A stretch of 64,000 nucleotides of DNA from Vitreoscilla massiliensis (GTDB taxonomy: Bacteria > Pseudomonadota > Gammaproteobacteria > Burkholderiales > Neisseriaceae). Where the stretch lies: NCBI RefSeq assembly GCF_001457815.1, contig NZ_LN898221.1, positions 577,053-641,052 of the forward strand, written 5' to 3'. Below the pieces are notes generated by a model. It did no database searches and was not told the DNA's origin. It saw nothing but the letters and a program-made list of their open reading frames with translations. Positions 1-8,612 of this stretch are shown here, in pieces; positions within the stretch are counted from its first letter, which is position 1; each line of letters starts with the position of its first letter. The position numbers and the translations under genes are program-made.

Positions 1-2775
1 CAAGGCGCGGAAGGCATACACAGTTACAGTTTGAGCAGTGCTAACCTCAAAAACAACACCTTCAATATTCAAGGTTTGGATGGCGAAAGCATTGGTTTTA
101 TTCAAAGCAATTATGATAATTGTGTGACCAATCAAACCTGTGATCAAGGACAGGTCTTTGTTTCTGGTAACACTGTGATGAATGTTGAAAACGGCAATAC
201 CAACACATCGGCCATAGGTTGGAAAAGCACAGCTTCGTCTAACAGCAAGGCCACCTTAAATATCAGTGGTCACTCTGTTACCCACATTAAAACACAAGGC
301 AAAGCCATACCTTATGCTTACTACACTGAGTTCAATGGTCACATTAACTTCAAAGATGCGTCACTGTCTGGTACCACCAATGGCAAAGAAGGTGTGTATA
401 TTCGGGCTGGCGGTCAAATTGCTTTTGAAGGCGATACCAAGGCCTTATCACCTATCCACTTAATTGTTGAAAATGGCAATGTGTATTTCGATAAAATCAG
501 CGCTAGTGAATTTTCTGTAGCGGAATTGCGCAGCACCCAAGGCACCAACAACAATACCCATGAATACGATATAGGTGAATATGGAGCATCCATCAGCAAT
601 AATGCTACCGTATACCTCGGCGATAAAACCTTAATTGTCACCGGTGAACACCATACCCCAGACCAATACAATGTGCTTCTGTCTCACATAGCGGGCTCTG
701 ACAAAAGCAAATTGATTAAGAGAGGCGATAATGTCCTTACCTTGGGACATTCACATAACCAATTTTTGGGAGAATTAATAGTTGAGCAAGGAGGACTGGA
801 GCTGGGGGGTGTAAAATATTTTCCTGTTCCCTATATGACACAGCTTAAGCAGGCCACAATCAAGAATGGGGCCACCTTAAGCAGTGTGGATGGCGCGATT
901 GGCAATACTGTGATTGAAAGAGGGGCCACACTGCAACTCGGGTCTCAGGTAAAACCAGATACGGGTGGCAATTTAGATGTGATGGGCAATCTTCACAATG
1001 AAGGTTCGATTAAATTGCATCAAGGCGAAATTTCCAATAATACCTTGTATATCAGTGGCGATTATTTCGGTGCCAATGGCAGTACTTTGGACATGTCGTT
1101 TAGCCTGCTCAAAAAAAATCCTAATGACCCGTATGAAAACATCACCGTGCTTTCAGATACATTGCACATTAATGGCAATGCCAGTGGCACCACCAAAGTC
1201 AAAGTCTCTAATTTTGGTAACATCGCCAGAGACATCAGCGATTCCAATGGAATCCTTTTAATTAACATTAATGGCAAATCGGATGCAGAATTTGTCCAAG
1301 ATGGGCGCATTGTTGCTGGGGTTTACGAGTATTTTTTGGTACGTGGCAATGATGCTTATCCAGGCAAAGACCCTGCCCTGAGCAACAAACCTTATGGTGA
1401 AGCTGAACCGATTCCAAGCAAAAATTGGTATCTGAATAATTTGCTACCAACCGTGAAACCAACTGTCACCCCTACAGTCGCACCGACCGTCAAACCAACA
1501 GTCACCCCTACAGTCGCACCGACGGTTAAACCAACTGTCACACCTACGGTAACCCCAACGGTTAAACCAACTGTCGCACCTACAGTAGCTCCAACCGTGA
1601 AACCAACTGTGGCTCCTACGATAGCGCCAACCGTAAAACCAACAGTCACTCCTACAGTCGCACCAACCGTCAAGCCAACAGTTGCGCCTACAGTCGCACC
1701 AACCGTGAAACCAACTGTCGCACCTACTGTAGCGCCAACGGTCAAACCAACAGTAACGCCTACCGTTGCCCCAACCCAAGCCCCACAACCCGGCCCCAAA
1801 GTTATCCGCCCCGAAGCCGCTTCTTACAACAGCACAGCTTACGCGGCCAACAATATGTTCAAACTGGGCTTACAAGACCGTTTGAATGGTTATGCCGCCA
1901 GCGAATATGAAACCGAAGGCGGTGGTTTGGATGGCAGTCCAGAACGTGGCAGCGCTTGGATTAACTATGTTGGTTCCAAGGCCGACTTTAAAGATGGCAG
2001 CGGCCAACTCGACAGCGATATGGACAAAAACACCGTCATGATTGGTGCCGACATGGTGGTGCATTCGACCAATGAGCAAAACAAAGTCACCGTCGGGCTG
2101 ATGGGCGGCTATGGTCGCGCCAAAGGCTCAACTCATAATAACTTATCTGGCCACAACAGCCGCCATGAAACCGATGGCTATGGCATAGGCGTCTACGGTT
2201 CTTACCAACAAAACGCCAATGAAGAATCCGGCCTGTACGCAGACAGCTGGATTCTGTGGAACGATTTTGACAATGAGGTCAATGGCGATGGTTTGCCTAA
2301 GGTCAAATACGATTCCAAAGGCATCACCGCGGCGGTAGAACTGGGTTACAACTGGAAAGTCGCCGAGAAAAACAATGTGCGCTATGTGTTGCAACCGCAT
2401 GCACAACTGATGTACCAAAACGTACAGGCCGATGATTTTACCGAAGCCAATGGCACCAAAGTGCGTTTCGATGATGGTTCAGGTTTGCAAACCACTGTCG
2501 GCTTGCGCGCCTCCGCCCACATCCAAACCTCAGAGCAAACCGCGATCACCCCGTATGTCGAAGCCAATTGGGTACACAATAACAAGGATTACCGCGTGTA
2601 CATGAACGATGTCGCCTCCGATTTGCAGCATAAAGGCGGCGCGGGCGAATTGAAACTCGGCGTCCAAGGCGACATTACCCGCAATCTCAGCGTCAAAGCC
2701 GAAGCCAATTATCTCGGCGGTAGCAATGACTACAAAGAAGTCGGTGGCAGTGTCGGCGTGAAATACCGGTTCTAA
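1..2775 (+). CDS. Autotransporter adhesin (type Va), 5' end outside window
   Basis: The reading frame is open from base 1, so this is the 3' part of a longer gene. Three parts are visible. The first ~480 residues are a passenger rich in Asn, Gly, Thr and Ser with repeated short strands such as LxIxG and GATL, typical of a beta-helix. A stalk of 28 four-residue units PTV(K/T/A) follows (1447-1782). The last ~330 residues are an outer-membrane beta-domain with alternating aromatic and polar strands ending in KYRF, where the terminal Phe is the usual BAM signal. By family, the beta-domain inserts in the outer membrane and exposes the passenger. The passenger looks more AT-rich than the beta-domain, as in mosaic adhesins. 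The signal peptide lies outside the window. A DUS hairpin terminator follows 9 bases after the stop. Confidence 0.9.
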   Translation, partial: QGAEGIHSYSLSSANLKNNTFNIQGLDGESIGFIQSNYDNCVTNQTCDQGQVFVSGNTVMNVENGNTNTSAIGWKSTASSNSKATLNISGHSVTHIKTQGKAIPYAYYTEFNGHINFKDASLSGTTNGKEGVYIRAGGQIAFEGDTKALSPIHLIVENGNVYFDKISASEFSVAELRSTQGTNNNTHEYDIGEYGASISNNATVYLGDKTLIVTGEHHTPDQYNVLLSHIAGSDKSKLIKRGDNVLTLGHSHNQFLGELIVEQGGLELGGVKYFPVPYMTQLKQATIKNGATLSSVDGAIGNTVIERGATLQLGSQVKPDTGGNLDVMGNLHNEGSIKLHQGEISNNTLYISGDYFGANGSTLDMSFSLLKKNPNDPYENITVLSDTLHINGNASGTTKVKVSNFGNIARDISDSNGILLININGKSDAEFVQDGRIVAGVYEYFLVRGNDAYPGKDPALSNKPYGEAEPIPSKNWYLNNLLPTVKPTVTPTVAPTVKPTVTPTVAPTVKPTVTPTVTPTVKPTVAPTVAPTVKPTVAPTIAPTVKPTVTPTVAPTVKPTVAPTVAPTVKPTVAPTVAPTVKPTVTPTVAPTQAPQPGPKVIRPEAASYNSTAYAANNMFKLGLQDRLNGYAASEYETEGGGLDGSPERGSAWINYVGSKADFKDGSGQLDSDMDKNTVMIGADMVVHSTNEQNKVTVGLMGGYGRAKGSTHNNLSGHNSRHETDGYGIGVYGSYQQNANEESGLYADSWILWNDFDNEVNGDGLPKVKYDSKGITAAVELGYNWKVAEKNNVRYVLQPHAQLMYQNVQADDFTEANGTKVRFDDGSGLQTTVGLRASAHIQTSEQTAITPYVEANWVHNNKDYRVYMNDVASDLQHKGGAGELKLGVQGDITRNLSVKAEANYLGGSNDYKEVGGSVGVKYRF
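1447..1782 (+). repeat. 12-bp tandem repeat coding PTV(K/T/A), 28 units
   Basis: Twenty-eight consecutive 12-base units encode Pro-Thr-Val-X with X = Lys, Thr or Ala; one unit reads PTIA and the last PTQA. Lys recurs about every third unit, giving a 36-base higher-order period. Synonymous differences between units argue against very recent expansion. Unit gain or loss would stay in frame, so this is probably a length-variable stalk between passenger and beta-barrel. It is not a CRISPR array: there are no spacers. Confidence 0.95.
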
Positions 2776-2784
2776 GCCATCAGT

Positions 2785-2826
2785 AATAACAAGCGGCCTG
2801 TAAGTATTTACAGGCCGCTTGTTATT
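2785..2826. terminator. DUS-pair hairpin, bidirectional terminator
   Basis: Two head-to-head copies of the uptake-like word, GCGGCCTGTAA and its complement, form a perfect 19-bp stem extended by AATAACAA on one side and TTGTTATT on the other, with a 4-base loop. It lies between the convergent autotransporter and dioxygenase genes and can end both transcripts. Confidence 0.8.
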
Positions 2827-2837
2827 GTTTAAACAAC

Positions 2838-3680
2838 TTACACCTTAGCATCCAAGCGGTAAGACGTCATGGTCAATGAACCCATGACTGCTTTATCGTT
2901 AAAGAACGTCAATTCATCGCTCGATTCTTGCAAGCCCATGCTGTACATCATTGGGTAATAATGGTCAGGGGTTGGGATGGCCAAGCGGAAGGCCTCACCT
3001 TGGTTTTGCCAATCAATTAAACTGTTATGGTTGCGCTGGTTCAGCATGGTTTTGAAGCTATCATTGGCTTCCAGCGCCCAATCAAAGCCAAACGCCTCAT
3101 CCACCGGTTTTTGCCACGACACCATGCGCAAATTGTGCACCATATTGCCACTGGCGACGATGAGCACGCCTTTGCGACGCAGCGCTGCCAATTGCTGCCC
3201 CAAACGGTAGTGGTAGTCTGCACCTTGGCTGTAGTCTATGCTCATTTGCACGATGGGCACATTCGCTTGTGGGAACACGTGTTTGAGCACGCTCCAAGTG
3301 CCGTGGTCCAATCCCCATTCCATGTCTTCATGCACATGTGTCATCGTTACTGTGTCGATGACGGTGTGCGCCAAGGCGGGGCTGCCGGCGGCTGGGTATT
3401 GCACCTCAAACAGCGCTTGTGGAAAACCGCCAAAATCATGGATGGTGCGCGGCTGTGCCATTGCCGTCACTGCGGTGCCACCTTGGGTCAGCCAATGCGC
3501 TGAAATGGCCAATATCGCTGTTGGCGTGGGCAAGTTTTCGCCGATTTGTTGCCACGTTTGGGTGAATTCATTGGCCTCGATGGCATTCATAGGCGAACCA
3601 TGTCCGAAGAAAAATACCGGCATGGTGTCGGTGTTGCTGAAATCGCGGCTTTGGGCATAGAGTTGATTAAGGTTGGTCAT
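2838..3680 (-). CDS. ygiD: Class III extradiol dioxygenase, YgiD/DOPA-dioxygenase family
   Basis: A 280-residue protein of the LigB-type family that includes E. coli YgiD (4,5-DOPA extradiol dioxygenase). It shows the conserved metal-binding His positions: GHGSPM near residue 27, SAHW near 62, NMVHN near 178 and PDHYYP near 235. By family it is a cytosolic non-heme metal enzyme opening catechol-type rings; the substrate cannot be read from sequence. I chose the ATG at 3680 (MTNLNQ) because AGGTG lies 6 bases upstream; an in-frame GTG at 3689 is less likely. It is monocistronic and convergent with the autotransporter. Confidence 0.85.
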   Translation of the reverse strand: MTNLNQLYAQSRDFSNTDTMPVFFFGHGSPMNAIEANEFTQTWQQIGENLPTPTAILAISAHWLTQGGTAVTAMAQPRTIHDFGGFPQALFEVQYPAAGSPALAHTVIDTVTMTHVHEDMEWGLDHGTWSVLKHVFPQANVPIVQMSIDYSQGADYHYRLGQQLAALRRKGVLIVASGNMVHNLRMVSWQKPVDEAFGFDWALEANDSFKTMLNQRNHNSLIDWQNQGEAFRLAIPTPDHYYPMMYSMGLQESSDELTFFNDKAVMGSLTMTSYRLDAKV

Positions 3681-3808
3681 GGTGTGCACCTGTTGTTGTT
3701 ATTGAATGACTGAATTGTAAACACAAGCTGCTGGCAAATAAATGCGCCTTGACAACAGAATTCTTTTCGCCATAAGAAACCATATTGGCAATACTTAACG
3801 ATGACTCA

Positions 3809-3854
3809 AAAAAGCGGCCTGTAAACCGATTAAAAAGGTTTACAGGCCACTTTT
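3809..3854. terminator. DUS-pair hairpin terminator
   Basis: GCGGCCTGTAAACC and GGTTTACAGGCCAC form a stem with one mismatch around a 9-base loop, flanked by A and T tracts. It lies just 3' of the minus-strand Sel1 gene and probably terminates it. Confidence 0.7.
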
Positions 3855-3865
3855 AAACACAGGCA

Positions 3866-4354
3866 TCACATGCGATCGAGCATGATGCGGTGGTGTTCGG
3901 TCTTGTTGGCGGCGGCTTTGTCAAACCACGCATTGGAAACATGAATATTGGTTTTCACGCCCAGCTGCCCCTTGGCATAGGCCAAACCCAAGCGACTTTG
4001 TGCATTAGGATAGTTTTGGTTGGCACTTTTTTGATACCACTGCAAGGCCACGGTGTCGTTTTTGCCCACGCCCATACCGTACTCATACGCCACCGCCAAA
4101 CTGTATTGCGCATCGGCTTTGCCCGCTTGCGCTGCTTGTTTGTATTCGGCAAATTTGCGGCTGTATTCTTGCGAAATGCCCTCTCGTTCACCAACATAAG
4201 AAATGCCGATGCCACTGCTGGCCGTGTGCAAAGGCACGCTGGTATTCAAATGTGGAAAGCTTAAATCGGTTAACTTGGGTAAGGTCAAAGCAGGAGACGA
4301 CATCAGCAGCGAAAACGCCACTGCACACATAAAGAAACAATTATTTAAATTCAC
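3866..4354 (-). CDS. Secreted Sel1-repeat (SLR) protein
   Basis: A 162-residue exported protein. The N-terminus is a signal peptide (hydrophobic run CAVAFSLLMSSPALT). The mature part has two Sel1-like repeats: AEYKQAAQAGKADAQYSL leading into a GMGV turn (~residues 76-110), then LQWYQKSANQNYPNAQSRLG and a second helix. Sel1 repeats are alpha/alpha solenoids used in protein contacts, often in the periplasm. The start is a GTG at 4354 with a weak GAGAT upstream; an ATG at 4330 is possible but has no ribosome site. No partner gene is adjacent, so the role is unknown. Confidence 0.75.
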   Translation of the reverse strand: MNLNNCFFMCAVAFSLLMSSPALTLPKLTDLSFPHLNTSVPLHTASSGIGISYVGEREGISQEYSRKFAEYKQAAQAGKADAQYSLAVAYEYGMGVGKNDTVALQWYQKSANQNYPNAQSRLGLAYAKGQLGVKTNIHVSNAWFDKAAANKTEHHRIMLDRM

Positions 4355-4723
4355 GACAATCTCAGTATTTTTTAACGATAAAAATCAAGCCGTTCATACT
4401 AATTTTGGCCGATTTTTGATTTTATTCACATAAACATGATTATAATCAAATTCGACTTGAATAAGCCACCTAAGTGCTTAAAAACAAGGACTTGTGCGGC
4501 ACAATTCCAACACTTGTTTTAAATAGACAAAAACCACGTGATAAAGGGGCTGCATGATTGATGTTTACGCCACATTCCGCACCCTAGCTCGCTCGTAAAA
4601 CTGAGTACGCCTGCAGTCTGTGCTACCGTCAGTAGCAGCAAGATATGCCTTAACCGAATGGCACTTGCTTAGCGCGCATAAATCATTATGATGGAGGCAC
4701 GCGTTCACCTCAGGAGCCACAGC
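4355..4723. other. Intergenic region between divergent sel1 and lprI-like genes
   Basis: About 370 bases with no convincing gene. It must hold the promoters of both flanking genes. The sel1 side is AT-rich; a TTGATT about 15-17 bases before weak -10 candidates is visible on the minus strand but is not decisive. A small hairpin GCTAC...GTAGC lies near 4622-4636. No DUS word is present. Confidence 0.4.
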
Positions 4724-5107
4724 ATGAAAACCCTCTTAACTTCTCTTTGCGCGGCAGCGGTGTTGTTGTGCAGCAGCGCCGCTTGGGCCCAATACGACCC
4801 ACAATGTGCGAGCAAGGCGCAATATGCGCAAGACGGCCAACAATGTGACCGCGAGCGCACCCAACATTTCGACAAAATCTTAAACCAGTCTTACCAAGCA
4901 CTGATGAAGCAACAAAGCCAAGCGGGCAAAAACCGTTTGCGCAGCATGCAACGCTTGTGGATGCGTGAACGCGATGATGAATGCCGCGCACAAGCGGCCA
5001 ATACCGCGGTGGGCGCGGGTGTGGTGGGCGATGCGTGTTTGGCGGACTATACCGAAGACCGCGCCCAAGCCATGCGCTTGTGGTTGCAACAAGGCAAACG
5101 CTTTTAA
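4724..5107 (+). CDS. Secreted LprI-like (DUF1311) protein
   Basis: A 127-residue protein with a clear signal peptide (MKTLLTSLCAAAVLL to AAWA, cleavage before QYDPQC). The mature part fits the LprI/DUF1311 family: LNQSYQALM, then RLRSMQRLWMRERDDEC, then a final ACLADYTEDRAQAM helix, with paired Cys residues as in family members. Some relatives inhibit lysozyme; others are uncharacterised, so only the family is claimed. The start was set at the ATG with AGGAG 7 bases upstream (4712-4716) rather than the upstream ATG at 4688, which would bury the signal peptide. Confidence 0.8.
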   Translation: MKTLLTSLCAAAVLLCSSAAWAQYDPQCASKAQYAQDGQQCDRERTQHFDKILNQSYQALMKQQSQAGKNRLRSMQRLWMRERDDECRAQAANTAVGAGVVGDACLADYTEDRAQAMRLWLQQGKRF

Positions 5108-5125
5108 GGCTTTAAATCCCCATAC

Positions 5126-5159
5126 AAAAGCGGCCTGTAACTGTTTACAGGCCGCTTTT
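5126..5159. terminator. DUS-pair hairpin terminator
   Basis: AAAAGCGGCCTGTAA and TTTACAGGCCGCTTTT form a near-perfect stem around a tiny loop, ending in a T run. It separates the convergent lprI-like gene and argS and can serve both. Confidence 0.8.
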
Positions 5160-5202
5160 CCATGTGCATCCGCAGCAAATGCAGATTACATCACTGCTTA
5201 AA

Positions 5203-6930
5203 TTACATCATTTGCAATACATCTATGCCGAGCAAATCCAAACCTTGTTTTAAGGTATTACCAGTCAGCGTCGCCAAAGACAAACGCGAAGCCATCACCG
5301 CAGGCTCGGCTTTCAAAATCGGACATTGTTCGTAGAAACGGCTGAACAACGTTGCCACATGGTATAAATACGCCGCCAAATGGTGTGGGTAAGCGCTGTC
5401 GGCCACTTGGGTTAACACGTCTTCAAACTGCAATAAGGCCAAAGCCAATTGCTGTTCGGCCGCCTCAGTGACGTGGATGTCACCGGCGAGCACGTTTTGC
5501 TCAGCTGCTTTGCGCAGCACGCTTTGTACGCGCGTGTACGCGTATTGCAAATACGGGGCGGTATTGCCTTCAAACGACAACATCGTCGCCCAGTTGAAGA
5601 TGTAATCTGAAGTGCGCGATTTGGCCAAGTCGGCGTATTTGACCGCGCCTATGCCCACGGTGTGGCCAATGTGAACGGCTTCGTCTTGCGCCAAATCCGC
5701 GTTTTTCGATTGCACCAAAGTCGTAGCACGCTCTTCCGCTTCTTTGAGCAAGTCCATCAATTTGACCGTACCGCCATCGCGGGTTTTGAACGGTTTGCCG
5801 TCTTCGCCCATCATGGTGCCAAAGGCGATGTGTTCGGCCGTCACGTTTGCTGGCAAATAGCCGGCTTTGCGTGCGGTGGTGAACAATTGTTGGAAATGCA
5901 AGGCTTGGCGCGCATCGACGACGTACAACAAACGGTCGGCCTTAAAGCCTTCGACCGAATGGCGGATGGCGGCCAAGTCGGTGGTGGAATACAAATAGCC
6001 ACCGTCGGCTTTTTGAATGATGTAGGCGGCGTCTTCGCCTTCTTTGTTTTTGAACTCAGGCAAGAACACCACTTTGGCGCCGTTAGACTCCACTGCCAAA
6101 CCGCGTGCCATCAAATCATCGACCACCGGTTGCAAATCGTCGTTGTAAAACGACTCACCGATGACATCGTCAGGCGTAAGCAACACGCCCAAACGCGCAT
6201 ACACTTCTTCGGCGTGTTGCATAGACGAGGCGACAAAATGGCGCCACAAATCCAAAACTTGCTCATCGCCGCTTTGCAATTTCACTACGTAATCACGAGC
6301 GGTATCGGCAAATTCAGCGTCTTCATCAAAACGCACTTTGGCATTGCGATAGAATTCTTCCAAATCGCTCAACGCCATGTCGGCATCGCCGGTTTTTTGT
6401 TGCTCAACCAAGTAAGCGACCAACATGCCAAACTGCGTGCCCCAATCGCCAACGTGGTTTTGCGCGATGACTTTGTGCCCCAAATAGCTCAACACGCGGT
6501 TCAAACTGTCGCCGATGATGGTCGAGCGCAAATGGCCCACGTGCATTTCTTTGGCCAAATTGGGCGAAGAATAGTCGATGACGATGGTTTGTGGCGCGGC
6601 GACGGTGGCAATGCCCAAATGTTCATCCGCCAATGCGGCCTGTAAATGCTGATTTAAAAATGCAGCGTTCAAACGTAAATTGATGAAGCCCGGGCCTGCC
6701 ACTTCGGCAGACGCAATGACATCTGTGTTCTCTTGCAACAAGGCAGTGACTTGTACTGCCAATTCGCGTGGGTTGGTTTTGCGGCGTTTGGCCGCACCCA
6801 TCACGCCATTGACTTGGTAATCACCGAATTCAGGCTTGCCAGCAGGCTGGAGTAAAATCGCGTCGTTGTCTAAGCCGGCCTGTAAAAATGCCGCTTCAAC
6901 CACTTGTGCTACGGTTTGGTGTAATTTCAT
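5203..6930 (-). CDS. argS: Arginine--tRNA ligase
   Basis: A 575-residue class I aminoacyl-tRNA synthetase that charges tRNA-Arg with arginine in the cytosol. It has an N-terminal Add1 domain (MKLHQTVAQVVE onward), the HIGH-type signature HVGHLRST after SSPNLAKEMH (~residues 120-135), the Rossmann core, and a C-terminal anticodon-binding helical domain ending GLDLLGIDVLQMM, as ArgS proteins do. The ATG at 6930 is preferred over an upstream TTG at 6954 because MKLHQ matches the family start. Two DUS words inside the gene read as LQAAL and LQAGL. Confidence 0.97.
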   Translation of the reverse strand: MKLHQTVAQVVEAAFLQAGLDNDAILLQPAGKPEFGDYQVNGVMGAAKRRKTNPRELAVQVTALLQENTDVIASAEVAGPGFINLRLNAAFLNQHLQAALADEHLGIATVAAPQTIVIDYSSPNLAKEMHVGHLRSTIIGDSLNRVLSYLGHKVIAQNHVGDWGTQFGMLVAYLVEQQKTGDADMALSDLEEFYRNAKVRFDEDAEFADTARDYVVKLQSGDEQVLDLWRHFVASSMQHAEEVYARLGVLLTPDDVIGESFYNDDLQPVVDDLMARGLAVESNGAKVVFLPEFKNKEGEDAAYIIQKADGGYLYSTTDLAAIRHSVEGFKADRLLYVVDARQALHFQQLFTTARKAGYLPANVTAEHIAFGTMMGEDGKPFKTRDGGTVKLMDLLKEAEERATTLVQSKNADLAQDEAVHIGHTVGIGAVKYADLAKSRTSDYIFNWATMLSFEGNTAPYLQYAYTRVQSVLRKAAEQNVLAGDIHVTEAAEQQLALALLQFEDVLTQVADSAYPHHLAAYLYHVATLFSRFYEQCPILKAEPAVMASRLSLATLTGNTLKQGLDLLGIDVLQMM

Positions 6931-7082
6931 GTTGTGCTGTTTCACTGCGGGCAAACATGCCCATCAAAAAAGAAGCTATTGTAAAGGAAAATGCGCGGCC
7001 ACACTAACGCGGCCGCAACATATTTGCGCGCACTGCTGGTGCAAACACAGCATATGCTGCTCACACCGAGTTTACAGGCCGC

Positions 7083-8555
7083 TTAATGGTGGTCTTGGCT
7101 CAGGTTCACGTCTTTGAGCGCAATCAAGCGGGTTTTGTAACGCAGCTTGTGGTACAGGTAAAAGCCCAAGAAAATCGGCACGCCCATATAGGTGATGGTA
7201 ATCGCATTCCAATCCACTTCCCCGTGCAGTATCAAATCGGTGTCTTGACCGATGATGACCAACACACACAAGACCAAGGCCAAAATCGGGCCGAAGGGAA
7301 ACCATTTGGCGCGGTACACCAATTGGTTCAAATCGCGCCCTTGCGCCACATAAGCACGGCGGAAACGGTAATGGCTGAGCGCTATGCCCAACCATGCGAT
7401 AAAGCCAGTCAAACCTGAAGCGGCGATGATGTATTGGTAGGCCTGCTCATTGCCCATTTCCAAGCCAAAAATCGCCAACACGATGACGCTGGTCAAGGCC
7501 AAAGACAATAAAGGATTGCCCGAGACATTGGTGCGTGCAAACGCTTTGTAAGCCAAACCGTCTTTGCCCATTGCATACAACATGCGCGTAGACGCGTACA
7601 TGCCAGAGTTCCCCGCCGATAAAATCGAGGTCAAAATCACCGCATTCATCACCGCTGCCGCAAACACCCAACCGGCTTTTTCAAACACCAAGGTAAATGG
7701 TGATTTGGCGATTTCATTGACATCGGCACCCAATAATTGTGGGCTGGTGTATGGAATCAGCAAACCGATGACCGCAATGGCCAAAATGTAAAAAATCAAG
7801 ATGCGCCAAAACACTTGTTTAATCGCTTTGGGAATGTTTTTTTGTGGGTCTTCCGACTCGCCTGCGGCCACACCGATTAACTCTGTGCCTTGGAATGAGA
7901 AACCGGCTATCAAGAACACGCCCAAAGCGGTGAGGAATTGGCCAGTAAAGCCATCGCCCAAAAACGGTGCATCGCCTACGGTGAGGTTTTTAAAGCCCAC
8001 GTATTCACCGCCCAAAATGCCAAAAATGGTGAGCACACCCACGGCCAAGAACACCACCACCGTAATCACCTTGATGATGGCAAACCAAAATTCCGATTCG
8101 CCGTACACGCGCACCGACAACATGTTCAGGCCGATGATCAAGGCCAAAAACAGCAAACTCCAGCCCCAATGTGGCAAGAATTGCAGCGGCTCCCAATACG
8201 ACACCACCAAAGCGGCAATGGAGATGTCGGCCGCCACGGTAATCACCCAGTTAAACCAATAATTCCAGCCCAAGGCAAAGCCCAAAGAAGGGTCAACAAA
8301 ACGGCTGGCATAGGTGCTGAAAGAACCAGCCACCGGCAAATACGTCGCCATTTCACCCAAAGAAGTCATCAAGAAATACACCATCAAACCAATGGCGGCA
8401 TAAGCCAGCAAAGCACCACCGGGGCCGGCGCTGTGTATCGCTTCACCGCTGGCCATGAACAAACCGGTGCCGATGCAGCCACCGATGGCGATCATGGACA
8501 AATGGCGGGCTTTAAGATGTCGTTTTAATTCTGTGTTGTTGTGTGTAGATTGCAT
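7083..8555 (-). CDS. Amino-acid permease (APC superfamily, AAT family)
   Basis: A 490-residue inner-membrane protein with about 12 hydrophobic segments. The N-terminus ELKRHLKARHLSMIAIGGCIGTGLF is the AAT-family hallmark (GGxIGTGLF in TM1), followed by GEMATYLPVAGSF and FxGTELIGVAAGE. By family it takes up an amino acid by proton symport. The overall pattern is closest to LysP-like lysine permeases, but substrate assignment is inference. The start is set at MQSTHNN (8555), because an upstream in-frame start at 8585 would lie in the terminator of the preceding gene. A single DUS overlaps the region just 3' of the stop (7072-7082). Confidence 0.88.
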   Translation of the reverse strand: MQSTHNNTELKRHLKARHLSMIAIGGCIGTGLFMASGEAIHSAGPGGALLAYAAIGLMVYFLMTSLGEMATYLPVAGSFSTYASRFVDPSLGFALGWNYWFNWVITVAADISIAALVVSYWEPLQFLPHWGWSLLFLALIIGLNMLSVRVYGESEFWFAIIKVITVVVFLAVGVLTIFGILGGEYVGFKNLTVGDAPFLGDGFTGQFLTALGVFLIAGFSFQGTELIGVAAGESEDPQKNIPKAIKQVFWRILIFYILAIAVIGLLIPYTSPQLLGADVNEIAKSPFTLVFEKAGWVFAAAVMNAVILTSILSAGNSGMYASTRMLYAMGKDGLAYKAFARTNVSGNPLLSLALTSVIVLAIFGLEMGNEQAYQYIIAASGLTGFIAWLGIALSHYRFRRAYVAQGRDLNQLVYRAKWFPFGPILALVLCVLVIIGQDTDLILHGEVDWNAITITYMGVPIFLGFYLYHKLRYKTRLIALKDVNLSQDHH

Positions 8556-8568
8556 GGTATTAAAATAA

Positions 8569-8599
8569 AACAGGCTGCCGAGCATCTCGACAGCCTGTT
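8569..8599 (-). terminator. Rho-independent terminator of trhP
   Basis: AACAGGCTG and CAGCCTGTT form a 9-bp stem. On the minus strand the stem is followed by TTTTATTTT, a proper U tract directly 3' of trhP. This hairpin does not use the DUS word. Confidence 0.85.
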
Positions 8600-8612
8600 C
8601 AAAAATCCTTAC

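Noticed and set aside
1447..1782. CRISPR-like array
   Set aside because: The units are contiguous 12-mers in a coding frame with no spacers and no cas genes nearby.
1392..1799. Minus-strand frames rich in Val-Gly-Ala/Thr repeats across the adhesin stalk
   Set aside because: They are the complement of the PTV repeat; they lack ribosome sites and exist only because the repeat has no stops in other frames.
5662..6645. 327-codon frame antisense to argS
   Set aside because: It lies wholly within argS, whose protein matches its family end to end; the antisense product has no recognisable features.
8556..8585. Upstream start for the amino-acid permease
   Set aside because: It would place the start inside the trhP terminator and adds residues foreign to the family.
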